Below, piece by piece: positions 63,330 through 64,000 of a DNA stretch of 64,000 nt. Position numbers and translations under genes: made by a program. Position 1 is the stretch's first letter. Every line of letters starts with the position of its first letter. Source of the DNA: Propioniferax innocua (GTDB taxonomy: Bacteria; Actinomycetota; Actinomycetes; Propionibacteriales; Propionibacteriaceae); NCBI RefSeq assembly GCF_006716235.1, contig NZ_VFOR01000001.1:1054001-1118000 (forward strand), in the 5' to 3' direction. The notes beneath the pieces are model-generated. The model searched no databases. It was given only the letters and a program-made list of their open reading frames with translations, and was not told the origin of the DNA.

Positions 63330-64000
63330 ATGATCTTCACGCAGTACTACTTGGACTGCCTCTCGCAGGCGTCCTATCTGATCGGCGACGAGACCACCGG
63401 CCGAGCCGTCGTGGTCGATCCTCGCCGCGACGTCGAGGAGTACCTCGCCGACGCCCAGGAGCAAGGCCTCACCATCGAGGGAGTCATCCTCACCCACTTC
63501 CACGCTGACTTCGTCTCCGGCCACCTCGAACTCGCCCGAGCAACCGGTGCGTGGATCGGCATGGGCGACGCCGCCGACCCCGAGTTCACCGCCCAGCCAT
63601 TGCAGGATGGTGAACGCATCGACCTCGGCGAAGTGGTCCTCGAGATCATGAGCACTCCCGGTCACACCCCAGAATCCATCAGTGTCATCGTCCACGAGCA
63701 TCCAGATGACGCCGTGCCCCACAGCGTCCTGACCGGAGACTGCCTGTTCATCGGCGACGTCGGGCGTCCCGATCTGTTGGCCTCGGTGGGCGTCAGCCAG
63801 GAAGAACTCGCCGCGATGCTGCATGACTCGGTCCAGAACAAACTGATGTCCCTACCCGACGAGACCAAGGTCTTCCCAGCCCACGGCGCGGGGTCCGCAT
63901 GTGGCAAGAACCTCTCGACCGAGAAGTCGTCGACCATCGGCAATCAGCGCATGATGAATTACGCTGCGGTTCCGATGCCGCAGGAGAAGTTCATCGCCCT
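63330..64000 (+). CDS. MBL-fold sulfur enzyme (persulfide dioxygenase/sulfurtransferase type), truncated at the right edge
   Basis: At least 223 residues from ATG 63330, with AGGAG seven bases upstream. Metal ligands THFHADFVSGH (His56, His58, Asp60, His65), STPGHTPES (His), and GDCLFIGDVGRPDL are typical of glyoxalase II-like persulfide dioxygenases, often fused to rhodanese domains. The C-terminus (which may contain the rhodanese domain) lies outside the window. The CsoR/CstR-type operator upstream supports a role in sulfide or persulfide handling. Confidence 0.88.
   Translation, partial: MIFTQYYLDCLSQASYLIGDETTGRAVVVDPRRDVEEYLADAQEQGLTIEGVILTHFHADFVSGHLELARATGAWIGMGDAADPEFTAQPLQDGERIDLGEVVLEIMSTPGHTPESISVIVHEHPDDAVPHSVLTGDCLFIGDVGRPDLLASVGVSQEELAAMLHDSVQNKLMSLPDETKVFPAHGAGSACGKNLSTEKSSTIGNQRMMNYAAVPMPQEKFIA

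Overview
The window is one contiguous stretch of a high-GC Actinomycetota chromosome. The evidence is the strong C/G bias at third codon positions, the order tsaD-rimI-tsaB-tsaE, alr-nnr-acpS-glmS and glmM-rpsI-rplM, the spc/alpha ribosomal operon, an MptB-like mannosyltransferase and HrcA/CIRCE control of groES-groEL. It looks like Micrococcales or Propionibacteriales; I cannot name a genus. No rRNA, tRNA, CRISPR array, prophage or intact insertion sequence was seen.

Layout. 1-1.9 kb: an edge-truncated MptB-like mannosyltransferase and a YwiC-like membrane protein. 2-11 kb: groES-groEL with two CIRCE operators, a THUMP-like methyltransferase, the t6A genes tsaD, rimI, tsaB and a GNAT-TsaE fusion, and a DEAD-box helicase. 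11.5-16.4 kb: a GT4 glycosyltransferase, an alpha/beta hydrolase, alr and nnr. 16.4-18.9 kb: a small accessory island on the + strand. It holds two diverged copies of an unknown acidic gene separated by a near-identical fragment of nnr, then an orphan basic ORF, a SUKH-like (SMI1/KNR4) gene and a YbaB-like gene; it resembles an immunity-gene island. 18.9-24.6 kb: acpS, glmS, coaA, glmM, rpsI, rplM. 25-39.4 kb: metabolic and accessory genes (citrate synthase, YccF, trmB, truA, superoxide dismutase, nucleoside hydrolase, glycosyltransferase, PLP decarboxylase, an isolated EF-Tu domain-2 protein). 39.4-57.7 kb: rplQ-rpoA-rpsD-rpsK-rpsM-rpmJ-infA, then map-adk-secY-rplO-...-rplN, all on the minus strand. 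A cobalamin-type ECF importer operon, a diiron protein and a DUF1707 protein sit between infA and map. 57.9-64 kb: a secreted lipase, a second cobalamin riboswitch driving a BtuFCD-type importer with an FhuF-like Fe-S protein, and an edge-truncated MBL-fold sulfur enzyme behind a CsoR/CstR-like operator.

Main themes. (1) Cobalamin uptake is duplicated: an ECF importer with a surface DUF4430-like protein and an ABC importer with an FhuF-like protein, each behind its own B12 riboswitch. (2) Short tandem repeats, with a different unit at each locus, lie at the 3' ends of about sixteen genes, either in the last codons or just after the stop. (3) The 16.4-18.9 kb island shows segmental tandem duplication in which the non-coding passenger is almost unchanged while the small gene has diverged. 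(4) An isolated long hairpin of unusual composition lies at 32966-33051 in a 738-base gene-free stretch.
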